DNA of 64,000 nt from Trochalopteron elliotii (taxonomy: Eukaryota > Chordata > Aves > Passeriformes > Leiothrichidae). Below are positions 11,668 to 24,259 of this stretch, piece after piece; position 1 is the stretch's first letter; every line of letters begins with the position of its first letter. The notes beneath the pieces are model-generated. The model saw only the letters and a program-made list of their open reading frames with translations. It ran no database searches and was not told where the DNA came from. The stretch is taken from NCBI GenBank assembly GCA_024734555.1, contig JANPWX010000029.1, positions 3,757,604-3,821,603 on the forward strand, given 5' to 3'. The position numbers and the translations under genes are program-made.

Positions 11668-12595
11668 GGCATGGAACCAGAGCTACAGAGCCCTGAGAGG
11701 GGCTGCAAGAGAAATCTGCCTGTGTAAGGGGTGAGAAAGGGAGGGACAGCCTCTCCTCAGGCTGCAAGAAGAAAAGTGAAAGAACAGGTATTTTAAATGT
11801 TTTTATGGCAGCAGTGTCAGGCTGGCCAGCAGCCTTTCCAGCCTGGAGCCTGGCTCTGCACGTGGGTGTTTCAGAGAGGTGATTTTTACCATGCACCTGG
11901 AACATCAGACAGAGAGGGAGACACTTCTTATCAATCTCTGCCAGGCTTTATATTAAACCTGACAAGAAAGGATTAGCAGGCTTGCAATTTTTCTTTCAAC
12001 TGACAGCTCTGCACTCTTCTAGCTCCCTTTTTCTCTCTCAGTGTTAACCTTAAAAAAGGAAACAGCAACTTGCTGGTTTTGCCTTAAGAATATTGGTACC
12101 AATGGTTTCCCCTTGTCTGAGATGTGCTACAGATAGAGAAATTCCTCTTTCTAATATCTTCTAATTGCTTTGTGCATTCTGATCTTGAGAAATGGCAGAG
12201 CACTCAAAGGCAGAGGGACTGGGTGAGTTTTATCAGAGCAATCACTATTTTACAGATCTTTATATGTCTCCTCTAGTTCTTCATGCCAAGCTAAGTTAGT
12301 GTAGGCTGATAGTGTTTAAAGACAGTTCTCACCAAAAGGGATCTTACATGAAATAATGAAAAGCACAGCGTTCATCAGCAATATGCTCCTGTGGCAGGAA
12401 GATCTCAGAACTCTCATCTCCCTCACGGGAATGAGAAGATAAATTGTCCTTAACCAAAAGGATCCCAACATGGGCAGAAATGTGACAGCTCAGGGTAAGA
12501 GGAATTAGCCTAGCAAAGCTCACAGTGACTGAAAGGCAAGGCCAGGGCTGTGGGTGGCAGGGCTGGTCCAGGCACATCAGACCTGGCAGCAGCTG
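11668..12595. other. Intronic sequence, nothing recognised
   Basis: Pyrimidine-rich and AT-rich unique-looking sequence. No repeats, RNA genes or plausible exons were recognised. Confidence 0.5.
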
Positions 12596-12768
12596 CTGCC
12601 CAGAGAAGCTGTGGCTGCCCCATCGCTGGAAGTGTCCAAGGCCAGGCTGGACAGGTCTTGGAGCAACCTGGTCTAGTGGAAGGTGTCCCTGCCCATGGCA
12701 GGGGGTTGGAATGAGATGAGTTTTAAGGTTTTTTAAGGTTGATTCAACCCAAACCATTCCATAATGCC
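12596..12768 (+). mobile_element. CR1 LINE 3' tail, plus orientation
   Basis: It carries the passerine CR1 3' block: CCCAGAGAAGCTGTGGCTGC, GGAAGTGTCCAAGGCCAGGC, then GGGGTTGGAATGAGATGAG and CCCAAACCATTCCATAATG. A small internal duplication of TTTTAAGG is present near the end. The same block occurs at 17511, 19874, 29296, 41573, 59763 and 62713. Confidence 0.87.
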
Positions 12769-14394
12769 AATGGGACAGGGACAGCACAGAAACATTGGGT
12801 CAATTGTTGCAGGCTGTGCACTGACATCCTTCACTGCTTCCCAGGTCGCTGTGCTTTGGCACAAACAGAGACTTCTGACCAGAAATGATCTCAGCTTTCA
12901 TCAAATTTTAGGACTTCTGTGAAAATCCAAGGTTTTGTGAAACCCACATCCCTGATCCTTGCCTGGAAATGGGTTGCCCAGAAGAGCTGGAAGGCAGTGA
13001 AGGGAAAAGAGAGCTGGGTTCTTCCCAGAACACTGCCCAGAGAGCCAGGAAGGTAAACAGGACCTTGCTTTTATAGGGGTCATTTTGGGGAATAGAGAAA
13101 TAGACTCTCAAATATTTATTCTGTCTGAATGTGTCAGTTAGCTCCCATTGTACCCCGAGGTCACCCTGTGCCATGCCAACATTATCCATACACCTTAAAT
13201 ACAGGGAAGGTCCTGACCCTGGCATGGCTGCATCTGCTTCATTCTATTTCCAGCCTGGTGGTCTGCAGAATTATGAATCAGGCAGCATATGGACATATTA
13301 TGGGCTAATTTGGACTGAGATACCAGTCACTGAAGGGACAACTCTTGTCTCATTTCAGAGGAGCCACAGGTGTGAAGATATTTTATAAACTAGAACCAGT
13401 AGTAAGATGTGAAGAAGTTCAACTGGTGTTAAAACTGGTATAACAACTGAGTCCTGGGGGGTGAAAGAACATTCTCTTCTTGTCTCCCTTCCATAGTTCT
13501 GTGTACTACCATCACCCTGAGTGGAAGAGGAACTGCAAACTGCTGGAGAAAGGGGTGTCAGCCCTGCCCCTCTCCACTGAAATGCTGGGAGCAGAGCAAA
13601 CCCCAGACACCTGAAGCCTGTGGAAGAAGAGGGTCAAGAACAAGCAAGGAACTTTCCATGATCTCCCCACCAACATGAGTCATGTCTCACCTAAAACTCT
13701 TCACATGCCACCAGTGATGATTACAGGACATTCCTAAGCAGGCAGGTCCAAAAAAACCCAAAGAGCTGCCACAGACATGGCATCCCACCCCTCCAGCAGA
13801 GAGTCCTGCCCAGAAAAAGGGAGAACACCTTTCCACCCCAGTCTGCGTGGTTTTGGTGTCTCACTACAGGAGGGAAAGAGAGTGTATTCAACTCCAGGCC
13901 ACACTTCATGGACTCCATGGACTGCAATTTCCCAGCTGAATCAGAGCAGTGAAAGGGGAATCCAATCCCAAAATATTCTGGACTGTGTCTGGGAGAAGGG
14001 CTGTGCACCAAGAGGCAGAGCTGTGCTCCCTGACACATCTGTGCCCTTCCTGCTGCACTGCAGCAGGGCTTGTGCTTGGACAGCAGTGTGGGAAGAGCAG
14101 GCAGAGCCCCAAGCCTGGGAAACAGCATCCAGAGCCTTGCTCTGGGCAAAAGGGAAGGCTGGCCTTGCTCTCTGGGAAGGGCTGCTCTGGGCTGGAAAGT
14201 CTCACTTCATAATTCCTGCAGCTTTCAGAAAAACACAGAAATCTTCATTTAGAGCCATTCACTGTTGATGACTCTGCTTAATTCCAGACAAAGACTTTCC
14301 TCTGGCTTTTACTCATAAAAAGTTTAAGCTGCAGCTCTTGTTCATAGCCTGAACTCCTAACTTTGGCCTCCAGCCAAGAGATCTCTGCCTTTCT
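12769..14394. other. Intronic sequence, nothing recognised
   Basis: Overlapping frames on both strands at 13721-14268 (up to 163 codons) have no domain signature. No repeat family was recognised. Confidence 0.5.
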
Positions 14395-14510
14395 CTGGTA
14401 AATTTGAATCCCATCTAGCAACCAGAAACCCCTTCCCTTTTTAGGTACTTGTAAACTATGACTGAATCACCTTTCAACCTTCTCCAGCAATAAACTAAAG
14501 TAGCTGGAGA
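14395..14510 (-). mobile_element. Old, diverged CR1 fragment (tentative)
   Basis: The plus-strand text GGTACTTGTAAACTATGACT, then GAATCACCTTTCAACCTTCT and AATAAACTAAAG, resembles the reverse of the CR1 ORF2 segment seen in old copies (TACTTRTAGACTGTGATCAAG, CACCCCTCAACCTTC, AAACTAAA). It is heavily diverged and the limits are uncertain. Confidence 0.45.
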
Positions 14511-17510
14511 GACCAGAGCAGCACACAGAGTGCTCATACTGGAGTATGTCAAAGTTTTACATTCAGGTACATTTTCAGATTTTGACCATCTCTGCCCTGT
14601 CCAAATCACAGAGTTGCTGCTCAGAAAACCATGAGTTTAGTTCAAAAAGATCAGAGGGTTGATTTTAAGTGCCCCCTTTCTTAGTGCTCTGAGCATTTGG
14701 GGTCATTTTAATCTCCTCCTTGTTTGATTCTTTTTCCAGCATGCTGGAAAAACAAAATCACTAGTTTCACACATATCAAAATAGCACATTATCCTGGGCA
14801 AACAGCTTTAGATGTGTACCAGGCAGGGTCCAGGTCTAATTCTGGTGAAGTATCACCAGCCTCACAATGCCTGAGGTGTTGGACAGAAGAGCCAGATGTA
14901 TTTCCAGGCAATTTTTCTAAGTGACAACCATGTCAAGGATATGTCATCCTGCAAAAAGAAAGTTTAATCCTGGCGGAGCTGAGACCAACAATAAATACAA
15001 ATTTTCTACAGATTTTTGCTCACTCCAAGGTCAGATGAAACCCAAGCAACCATTATTAGATCCCTTCCTACACTAGCTGTGTGAGCTGTGAAAATTAACC
15101 TTGAAACACGCCAGAGCCAGACAAACGCACAGAATTTCCTAACTTGTTTTAAGAGCTATGTCTGACAAAAAGACCTTTGCAAGAGAGGTTTGTCCTCTGA
15201 TGAGAAGGCATCTGCTGTCTTCTCACAGGGAGGAGAGGGTTACAAGAAACGCTGAGCTCTAAACTACACAATATGAGTTGTTTGAACATACGCCATAAAA
15301 GGACTTAGATTACATGCTGCTTTAATTAATTCACTTCTGATTACACTTGATACAACACTGAAGTACCTTGATGATAACAACACCTCTTTTACTTCTGGTA
15401 CCTGCAGTATGCCTGCAAGCACCTCAGAGCCTCAACTCAAAACATCATTAATCATCCATGGGCAGAGTGCCCAAACAGAGCCCAACAATGGAGCGGTGAC
15501 AAAACCACATCCCACCCACAGAGCATCCTACATAAACAACCCCTCAGCAGCAAAAGGCAGGAGCAGTCATCCTGGGAAAGGTGCTCCAGGAGCTCCAGGA
15601 ACAGCCAGAAACACCAGCCACAGATGCTGCTTCCTGAGCTGTGGGGATGCTCCACACAGACACAGCTGGGATCTCTGGACAACTGATGTCTGAGGAGACG
15701 GGATTTCTCATCCTGGCCTCCTCCAAGGGCTGCAGTGTGAGCCACTGGAGGCTCCCCCACAGAGCCTGGCAAAGTGTTCAGGGAGGTGCTTCCGGAGACC
15801 TGGGAGGACAGGATCCTTCTGTGTCTCTCTGAGCAGCTGAGGAAGAAGGCAGCTGACCTTGAATTCCCTTGAGCGTGGAAAAGGGAAGCTGAAAAATGCT
15901 TCCTAACAGGAATGGAAGAGATGCAAGGAGAGTTAAGACCTACAAACTCAGAGGTGATCCTTGACGTGCCTGGATCCAAGCGATGGCTTTCCACAAAAGG
16001 AAAGTCCTCGGGTCCCCACCCAAATGTCCTCAGGACAGGACACCCCTCCTGTGCCAGAGGGGGGAGGGCAAGAAGGTGCACAGGTGATCTCTTGGAAAGG
16101 AGCTGTGTTTCTCAGCCTGCCCAAGCCCACACTGGGGCTCTTGTGGAGAAGCTGCAGATCCAGCAGTGTGTCCCAGGCTCTGAGCTCCCAGCTCTCCCCA
16201 GAGGAACCCAGATACCCAAAGAATGCTCCAGACACAGTCCTTGAGGCTTCCAGGCCTCACTGAAGGACAAGATCTGGAGGCATGATACCCACCCAAGCCA
16301 GGTCTCAAAGGCTGCTGTTCCCTAAGCCCCTTCTGGAGAGTCCCCACCACTTTTCTGTTCAAAATCCCACTGATCCCACTGCACAGACCATTCCTTTGAC
16401 ACAGGGTGCCTCAGATGGGAGTATTTCAACATTCTCTAACATGGAAAACAACAGAATTGATCTTTCCATAGGAATTGCTTTGCAGCCTCAGCTTGTTTTG
16501 AATTCAATCACAAACATTTGCCAAGATGGCAACTCCTTACTGAAAGGACTTTTTTCCATTTCTGTCATCTCTACTGCAAAGTAAGGACAGGTGTTCCTGG
16601 CACATCACCATGCAGGTTGGGACAGCAGACAGATCTTGGGGGTCAGCACGCTGTGATACATCTCACTTCTTGCCTGATGCAGTCCCACAGGCTCCACTGT
16701 TTTAATCAGAGGTGATGCTCCTTTGCCTTGGGTTTAATTTGACCTTGGCTTGACAAGGAGACAAACCTGAAGCTCAGCAGCAGCAGCTCCTGGTCCCCTG
16801 GACTTTGTTTCAATACTGGCTGCAAATGCCAACCTGTCAACGAAGGGCCCTACTCTGAGGAAAGCTCCCTCTTGCCAGAAGGGATGGAAACATGGGATCT
16901 GCTTGGAAAAAGCCTCACAACACTCGGTGTTTGTCCTCCTTTTTTTTCTAGGTTTTTATGGAGAGGGCAAAAGGCAGTCCCTGCTGTGCACCCAGGCAGG
17001 CTGTGGCGTCTGAGGGGAGTCAGCTCTTTGGTGGCAGTGTCAGAAGGACTCCTCAGAGTCTGTGACCTTCCAACGCCCCTGGAGGTAACAGGGCTGGATT
17101 TGAGTGAAGCTGTAGAACAACCCTGACTTTATTGCCTGGGTGGACACAACGTCCACAGACCACACACAGGCCAGAGCCTGCGGGAGAGAACCTTGGTGTG
17201 ACACTGACACATGGCCCCACAGCAGCCTCTGCCCCCAGTGGGTAACTACAGCCTCCAAACCCAGAGTATTGAACATAATATAATATCTGTAATGTGCTTT
17301 ATACTTCAGGCAACTTGTGTTTCAGTTTATGCCAAAGGATGTTCAGACATTGTCGTGGCAGTCTCTGTAGCCACTGTCTCAGATCTTGGCGTGCTGAGCA
17401 GGGGTACATGACAGGTAAACAACAATGACAAATTTACATTTCCAAAGGGCAGCATTTTGCTGTAACCACCTCTTAATTAACAAATAGCCATGTTTCTCCA
17501 TGAACAATGA
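14511..17510. other. Intronic sequence, nothing recognised
   Basis: About 14.6-15.4 kb is AT-rich and CpG-poor. About 15.4-16.3 kb has long frames on both strands (209 codons minus at 15452-16081) without recognisable content or splice context. Confidence 0.45.
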
Positions 17511-17712
17511 TCATGGAGTCATGGAACCATAGGATGGTTTGGGTTGGGAGGGACCTTAAATCTCATCTCATTCCCACTCCCTGCCAAGGGCAGGGGCACC
17601 TTCCACTATCCCAGGCTGCTCCAAGCCCCATCCAACCTGGCCTTGGACACTTCCAGGGATGGGGCAGCCACAGCTTTTCTGTGCCAGGGCCTCCCCACCC
17701 TCAGAAGGCAAG
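17511..17712 (-). mobile_element. CR1 LINE 3' tail, minus orientation
   Basis: On plus it reads as the reverse of the CR1 tail: CATAGGATGGTTTGGGTTGG, GAGGGACCTTAAATCTCATC, then GGACACTTCCAGGGATGGGG and GGCCTCCCCACCCTCA. Only the 3' roughly 200 bases are present. Confidence 0.88.
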
Positions 17713-18427
17713 GACTCCAATGTAGGAGCCAGCACTAGACCATGTGGCTCACCTGGGACATTGACACCTCACCTCCATGTCCAAGGGTCTCCCTGTGCAG
17801 TGACTGCAGAGAACAGCAAGGGTTAACAACCCAAAGCTCTCCAGGGACATGAGAGCTGTCCTTGCTGCCTGTCTCTCCCACAGAGTTATGCCAGCAGGAG
17901 TCAGAGGCTCATCTGTGTGCTCCTGGGAGAGGTCCCACTCGGTGACAGGTGGGACAGCAGGAGCCACTCCTCCAGGTCCTGGAGGGTCTGCTAAGGACAC
18001 CCACCCAGCTGACTCACACAGAACAGACACTGGTGGAGAGGACACAGATGACTGGAAGTGTGAAGATGCTGAAAAGTCTGAGATCTGTGGATTTGGGGTT
18101 GGAATGAAGTGTGGAAAGCACTTTGCTGAAGCCACAACAGATGCATTATTCTTCTCTACATGTCCCACACCTTCCCTAACACAGAAGTTTCTTTTCCTAT
18201 AATTAAGTTCCTGTAGCCTTCTGTCTCAGGGAGAAGTGACTACAACACCAATCTACAGCACTATTAATTAAAAAAAAAAACCAAAACCCAACTATTTAAA
18301 TTGTGAGTTACAACAATCTCTATTTTCATGACCATTCCCATCACCAAAGAAAACTGACTGGAAAGTTATAAGCAGGTTTGTTGATTTAGGTGTGGTCTCT
18401 AAAGGATTCCTCTGGCAACTCAAACCA
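17713..18427. other. Intronic sequence, nothing recognised
   Basis: A 139-codon minus frame and a 117-codon plus frame overlap here without a domain match. A run of A's lies near 18270. Confidence 0.45.
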
Positions 18428-18475
18428 TGGGATCTTAGAGGTCTTTTCAACCTTAATGATTCTGTGATTCTATGA
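18428..18475 (+). mobile_element. Very short CR1 3' tail, plus orientation
   Basis: GGGATCTTAGAGGTCTTTTC, then AACCTTAATGATTCTGTGAT and TCTATG match the extreme 3' end of avian CR1 with its terminal octamer-like repeats. Less than 50 bases of the element remain. Confidence 0.8.
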
Positions 18476-19873
18476 CAAAGTGCCACAAAGCCAGAAATTT
18501 CACCCTCCTCTTACAAATCCTGGCTCCACTTATATTTAAGAGCAACTGATAAATTCCTCCTCCTCTGTCTTTCCCACACTTAAAAATCCAGTTATTCTTA
18601 TTTCCAGTGAAAGTTTTGAAATTGGTGTATGATTTGGTCCAGAGCCCGAGGCTGAAATCTCAGCTCCATTGAAATCAATCTGGCCACTGAACAGGGATGT
18701 CTTTCCAGCACCCAAATTGTTAAGACAACTGGGCTGTGCTTTTGCCACAATGCTGGGGGTGCTCATGCACGTGGCTACACAAACATTCACCTGAAGAGCA
18801 CAACAGCTCCAAGGCATGCACATGCAAATATCCAATATTACAATCCAGGGGCTGAAGTGCTTGGATTTGCCAAACCTAGTACTCTATGAACACTAGCTGG
18901 TTTGCAAACAATGTAATTGGAGTAGAATTGCTATTGTGTTTGTTTGTTTTGAATATTTTTGGCCAGGAAGTTGTCCTGGAGGTATAGTTGAGCATAAGTG
19001 GTCTGGTGGAAAAATGTCATTCATTCTGTTCCTATTAAGACCAAAAACAATAGCCACACAAAGACAGCAGCGACAATTTCTGCTTTTCATGCCTCTAACA
19101 ATGTGTTTTCAACCCTAAAGGCAACATCTTGTTTGTACCCAATTGATTCTGGGATCATATTTTATATAATCAAATATATCTTTGAACAAAGATATGTTTT
19201 ATGAACTGCTCAATTTCCAGATGACCTTGGAAACAGCAATTCATAAAATATAGCTTTATCTCTATCTTCACAAACAGCTAGAAAAATTGCCCACCCATGC
19301 TCTGTGGACTGCCAGTCCAGAGCCAGCCAACAAAGAAATTACCCCAGGCATCCAAAATTTTAAAATACATTAATCCTTTGTACCAGTCACTGAGCACTAA
19401 GCACAAATTGCTTGCCCTAGAACCCTGGTAAAGAGCGGGTGGCATCCATCATCTTTCAATCACCAAAGGAAAGTGATTGAAAAACTCACCCCAGGAGACA
19501 AAACAATCTAGGTTAGCAGAAAAAACCCTAGTTTCATCAAATGTTTATTATGAAATCTATACATGAAACCATATATAGACCCCTTTACGTCATGGCAAAG
19601 CTAAAGACTAAAAGCTTTCAGATTACAGGGAAGAATTTGCAGATGCAAATGACCATTAATGGGATGTCACTGGTACTAGAAAGGGATGAACAAAACCTGA
19701 CTAGATGTTTTACAGCTTTATGAATCACAGGACTGTTGCTTTAAAACATAGGAGAGAACAGCTCAGTTAGAGGGGAGCTGAAATTCCGCTAACAGGGACT
19801 GCCTGCACCACCTGGGCTCTCCCAAGGATGGCAGGACAGCAGGCAGACCATCATGGGCTGGTGAGAGCATTGC
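18476..19873. other. AT-rich intronic stretch, possible regulatory sequence
   Basis: About 18.88-19.25 kb and 19.5-19.73 kb are AT-rich, CpG-poor and free of recognised repeats. The second contains a CRE-like TTACGTCA (19585-19592) and an octamer ATGCAAAT (19643-19650) followed by ATTAAT. Conservation cannot be judged from one sequence. Confidence 0.35.
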
Positions 19874-20086
19874 AGGGAGAAATTGTTCCCTGTGAGGGTG
19901 GGGAGGTCCTGGCACAGGGTGCCCAGAGAAGCTGTGCCTGCCCCATCTCTGGAAACGTTCAAGGCCAGGCTGGACAGGGCTTGGAGCAGCCTGGGACAGT
20001 GGAAGTTGTCCCTGCCCACGGCAGGGGTTGGAATGAGATGATTTACAAGGTCCCTCCCAACCCAAACCATTCTGGGATCCTGTGCT
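19874..20086 (+). mobile_element. CR1 LINE 3' tail, plus orientation
   Basis: It begins near AGAAATTGTTCCCTGTGAGG and continues through the shared CR1 block (GAAGCTGTGCCTGCCCCATC, GGCCAGGCTGGACAGGGCTT, GGGGTTGGAATGAGATGA) to CCCAACCCAAACCATTCTGG. The pattern is a typical 5'-truncated copy. Confidence 0.9.
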
Positions 20087-23000
20087 GATTCTCTGTCTCA
20101 GGAAAACCTGCAGAACCAGGACCCACTGCAGTGTGTGGGTACAGCACAGCCCCAAACACACACAGTCTTTCAGCTAAATCCAGACTTGGGCCACTGCAAA
20201 CAGGTGAATGTGACCAAATCTCTGAATGAGGTGTCAGGTTTGTCACACAAACCTGTCCCTCCTGCCCAGCCCTGTCCCCATCACAGCCTGGTGTGCAGGA
20301 AAGGACCAGGGCTCCACTCAGGCAGCCCTTCTGAAGATCTCCTTCTTCCTCTCTCAGTACATTGTATTGAAACAGAAGCTGGACCCCAGAGGGGTTAACT
20401 GATGAGGTGTGAGATCTGAGGTCAGGGAGAGCAGAAACCATGGAACACCTCACTGCAGAGAATGGTCTCCCCAGCCCACGCCAGCCCATCCCAGCAGAGA
20501 ATCCACCTCCTTCCCTGCCCCAGCACACTGAGCTGTGAGAGGCAGATTTAATGAGTGTTTTTAAACATGCTTAACTTCAGCAAGCAGGGAAAAATAAGAG
20601 AAATTTGGAATCAGTTACAAGGGCAGGCAGAGGTCAAGTGCAGGTCGGATGCGACAGCTCAGCTGGCAAAATGTTTTTTGCTATTTCAACTTCAACTTCC
20701 CAGGAAGTTCTGGGCCAGAGAACATCCTGATGTTTCACACACAACCAGGTGAAACACCACACAAAGCAGGGATTCACAGAAGAAAGCACTTTAATATCTG
20801 GATAAATAAATTCAGTGAGAAGCCTCGAGTACTGAGGTGGAGATGTTTAATTTTTAACCTATAAAATAATATTCTCTAGCATTCCATGACAAAAGCCAAC
20901 CACTTACAGTCTTAATTACAGTATTTTTTTCCCATGTCTCTGCCTACTTTGAAAGTTCACCATTGTCTCTGGTGAGAGACAAATGCACCAGAGGGTATTT
21001 CCAAAACAGAAAGCCCTGTTTTTATCGGGATCTCCCCACAAGAGACGCAGGGCTTGCATTAGAGACTCGTTTGTTCTCTGTAATGTTATATTAGAAAGAT
21101 TAAAAGTTTTGCTGCTGCTTGAAGAAAGGCTTTAAAGCACTGAAGTACCAGAAGTGACCGCAGGTCTGGTTTTCATCCAAACACAAGAAAGAAACTAAAG
21201 ATCATCCCTGAGACAGCTTTTCCACGAGCCCAAATCCCACCAAGCGTGGATGGAATTACCACCCCACACTATAACACTGTTCCAGTGCCACGTTCACCCC
21301 AGGTCTGTGCCACTGCTGGAGCACTGGGATCAGCATCTGATCCCTCCCCAGGGGCTGAGCTCACTGTGGAGCCCAGGACAGGCAGAAATCCCCCAGCCCA
21401 GCCCAGGGAGAGAGGGAGAAGGGCCATCCTGGTCCGTGGGCTGCAGGGAAGCAGCAAAGGGAGCTGTAAATTCCGCCTGGGACTCTGGGCAGTGCCCAGT
21501 GGAGACACTAACACAGCGTGTCTCCTGCCTTGTCCAGAGTGCGGCTTCCCAGCATTGTTCTGAGCAGCTCTGGACCCCCACTGGAGCACAGTGATGGGTG
21601 GCTTCCACTGAAATGTCCCCCAACCAAGCTGATTTACAGCTGCCAGGAGTCTCCAGGATGTCAGCTCTTCCTGATTAATTTTTTTATCCTTATTTTCCCT
21701 CGTTTTTATATTTGAATATTGCTTATTGCGAGATTCTTCAGAACTATTCTCTGGAAAGCCATCCTGGCTAATTTTTGGCTTGTAAATTGCTCATGAGCAG
21801 TTTGTGGCTTGTGTTTAAAAAAAAAAAAAAAAAAAGAAACTCAAGAAACTCTGGCTCATTTTGGTTGGATGAAGAGATTTTGTGGCCTGCATCAATTCTA
21901 GTCCCTGACAGCAATGACAGAGCTCTTATTATCACAAACATACAGTCACAATTTTAAAATTTGCTTCCTGTGACTCTTCATTAAAATTTAATCAACAGTT
22001 TCTGTTTCCACAAACATTTCTCTGGCATAAAGATCACTTTATAGAATATTCATAGGCAACAAATGAGAAGGAAGGTAAAGCAAATTTGACTTTGTGATGA
22101 GAGCCAACCCTTGCTGGCTGTCCAGCTACTTCATGGAGGGATTTAGGGAAGAGCAGCACAGGAAGGTGTAATTTCCTAGGAGATATTGCAGAACACAAGT
22201 GACTGAAAACAAAGACCAAGGATGCAGCAGCAAAATGTGGGCAAAGAGGAGACAATGGGCAACGTGGTGATGGCCCAAGCAGGGAAATTATTCCGAGTTC
22301 AAACTGGACATGGGTTTATTGACCAGCTTCCTGTCTAGCTTTAGATCACAAAATGGGGAATATCACCAAACTGGGCAGCAGATCCTGCACAACACAAACA
22401 ACTTAAGGTGAAAACCAGAGTTCTGAACAAAAGATGGTTGTTGAGCAAAATGCTATTAATAGTGCTGGGTTTTATCCCAGAAATGTTGCGTAAAGTGGGA
22501 CAATTCACATCCCTTCTCTGTGCTTCCATTTCCTCTCTCAATGATCCCACTTAATATATTGGGGCAGGGACTGGCTCTTGTTATGACTCTGTGCTGTGAA
22601 CAGCACAAGGGGAACAATGCTGCAGCCAGGACCTCTGGATGCCACCACAAATGCCAATTTTAAGCAGCAGTGACAACAAGCGGAAGGAGTTTGGGATCCA
22701 AGGAAGACCTGGGAAAAGACAGGGCACAATGCAGGTTTCACCCTGTGTTGTAGGCATGGAAGGTTTTCATTTCCGTGCAGGAGTGACAAGGGAAAAGTAA
22801 GAAGGCAGTAGAGCTGGACAGGTAATTTTGCTAAAGCAAAATTCCTGCAGAGCTGCTCCTTCACTTCTGCACTCCCACTGCTCCCCCTTCGCCATCTCCC
22901 CAAGCCACCCTTGAGCAGCTCCATGCAGAGGAATGCAACCACCTAGAACCCAAAAGGGATTTATGGAGGCCTGAGGACACTATAGAAACCTCATGGAAAG

Positions 23001-24158
23001 AATGGGATCTCCTCTTCTGGAGAAGGTTTTTGTAGGAAATGCTCAGTCTAAATCCCCCATGCATGTGACTTTGTTTCTGATGAATCTGTAGAAGGTACAA
23101 GTGCGGAGGAGCTGCCCTGAAAAAACCTGGACAGACCTTTGGGTCTACAGAATTAACCTGGAAAGGCCCAAAGACAGGGTTCAGGGGAACAACAAATCAC
23201 AGGATTACAAGAATAAGCTTGGAAGAGCCACTCAGAAATTGAGCAGATCACATCCCTGCCCTAAGGGGAGATCTGCAACATCCATCCAACTCTACAAGGA
23301 TCCAGACACACAACCAAGCTGTCTTACATATCCACACTGCATCCCACAGGGTGCCCCAGGCCCTGGATGGCTGCTAGGGACAGCTGATACTGACCTCACA
23401 ACCTCACCAATGGGCAACTATTTCCAGATTCCCTTTGGAAACAGGCCCTGGCAGAAAGGCTGTCAATGGAAACCCAGTCACGCTGGCAGCTACTGAGACC
23501 TGTGAGGCTCTTCTGGTCCCCAGGTGCAAAAGAGATGTTCCATCATTCAAAGATGTCATCCATCCCCCTTTTGTCCTGTCCTTTACACTCCCCTTCTTTC
23601 TGTTCCCTTCTCCTTGCCCATGCCAGCTGCCACCAGCCATAGATAACCAAAATCACTCCTCTTTGTCCTTCCTGTCTCAATCTTGGCTGGGAGGTTGATG
23701 ACTTTTTTTTCCTTTGCAAAATCCATTATCTTGAAAACCTTGAATATCATTCTTAAGCCCCAGGTTCATTCTCTTTTCATTTCTGGAGATGCTGACTACC
23801 TCCCACATCTCACTGAAATGCTCCCAGAGCCTGGTCTCTGTGAAATCTAGAGGGCCTGAATCACCCTCTCAGGCAGACACCTGATTTTCTGCCTGTTGGA
23901 GACGGAGCATCAGGAGCTCCACTGTCACACACAGCTCAGAAACACTTCAGTGCTGCTTTGAGGCCGCGGGGTCACACTTTTCCCCCTGGCTGCAGGATGT
24001 GGAAGCTGGGCTTCCACTCACACCCCATGAAAGGGTCACCTTCCTGCTGGTGACCCTCCTGCCCTGCCTGTCCCTGCAGTGGCAGCCCCTCTGCCTGATG
24101 GTCCAGCCTGAAACACCATGAGAACAAAGCCTTTCTGCTCACCTAGATGATGCTGTTT
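20087..24158. other. Intronic sequence, nothing recognised except a homopolymer
   Basis: A run of 19 A's occupies 21817-21835. About 20.55-21.15 kb and 21.65-22.1 kb are AT-rich. No exon, LTR or CR1 copy was recognised. Confidence 0.45.
21817..21835. repeat. Poly(A) run, 19 bases
   Basis: Nineteen consecutive A's are followed by GAAACTCAAGAAACTC. It could be the tail of an old retroposed sequence, but the preceding text (GGCTTGTGTTT) matches no family I know and I saw no flanking direct repeat. Confidence 0.9.
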
Positions 24159-24259
24159 GTAGTTGCAGGACCCCTGTACAAGTCCAGAGGAAGGATTCAT
24201 CCCAGATTTTGTAGTTACAGGACTCCTGCACATGTAGAGGAAGAATCCATCCCAGATCT
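24159..24259. repeat. Imperfect ~52-bp tandem duplication
   Basis: Two adjacent copies start at 24159 (GTAGTTGCAGGACCCCTGTA) and 24211 (GTAGTTACAGGACTCCTGCA). Both continue to AGAGGAAG, a variable base pair and ATTCATCCCAGAT or ATCCATCCCAGAT. The second is about 3 bases shorter. The divergence suggests an old local duplication. Confidence 0.85.

Noticed and set aside
15452..16081. A 209-codon minus-strand frame
   Set aside because: Long frames overlap on the other strand and no family resemblance was seen.
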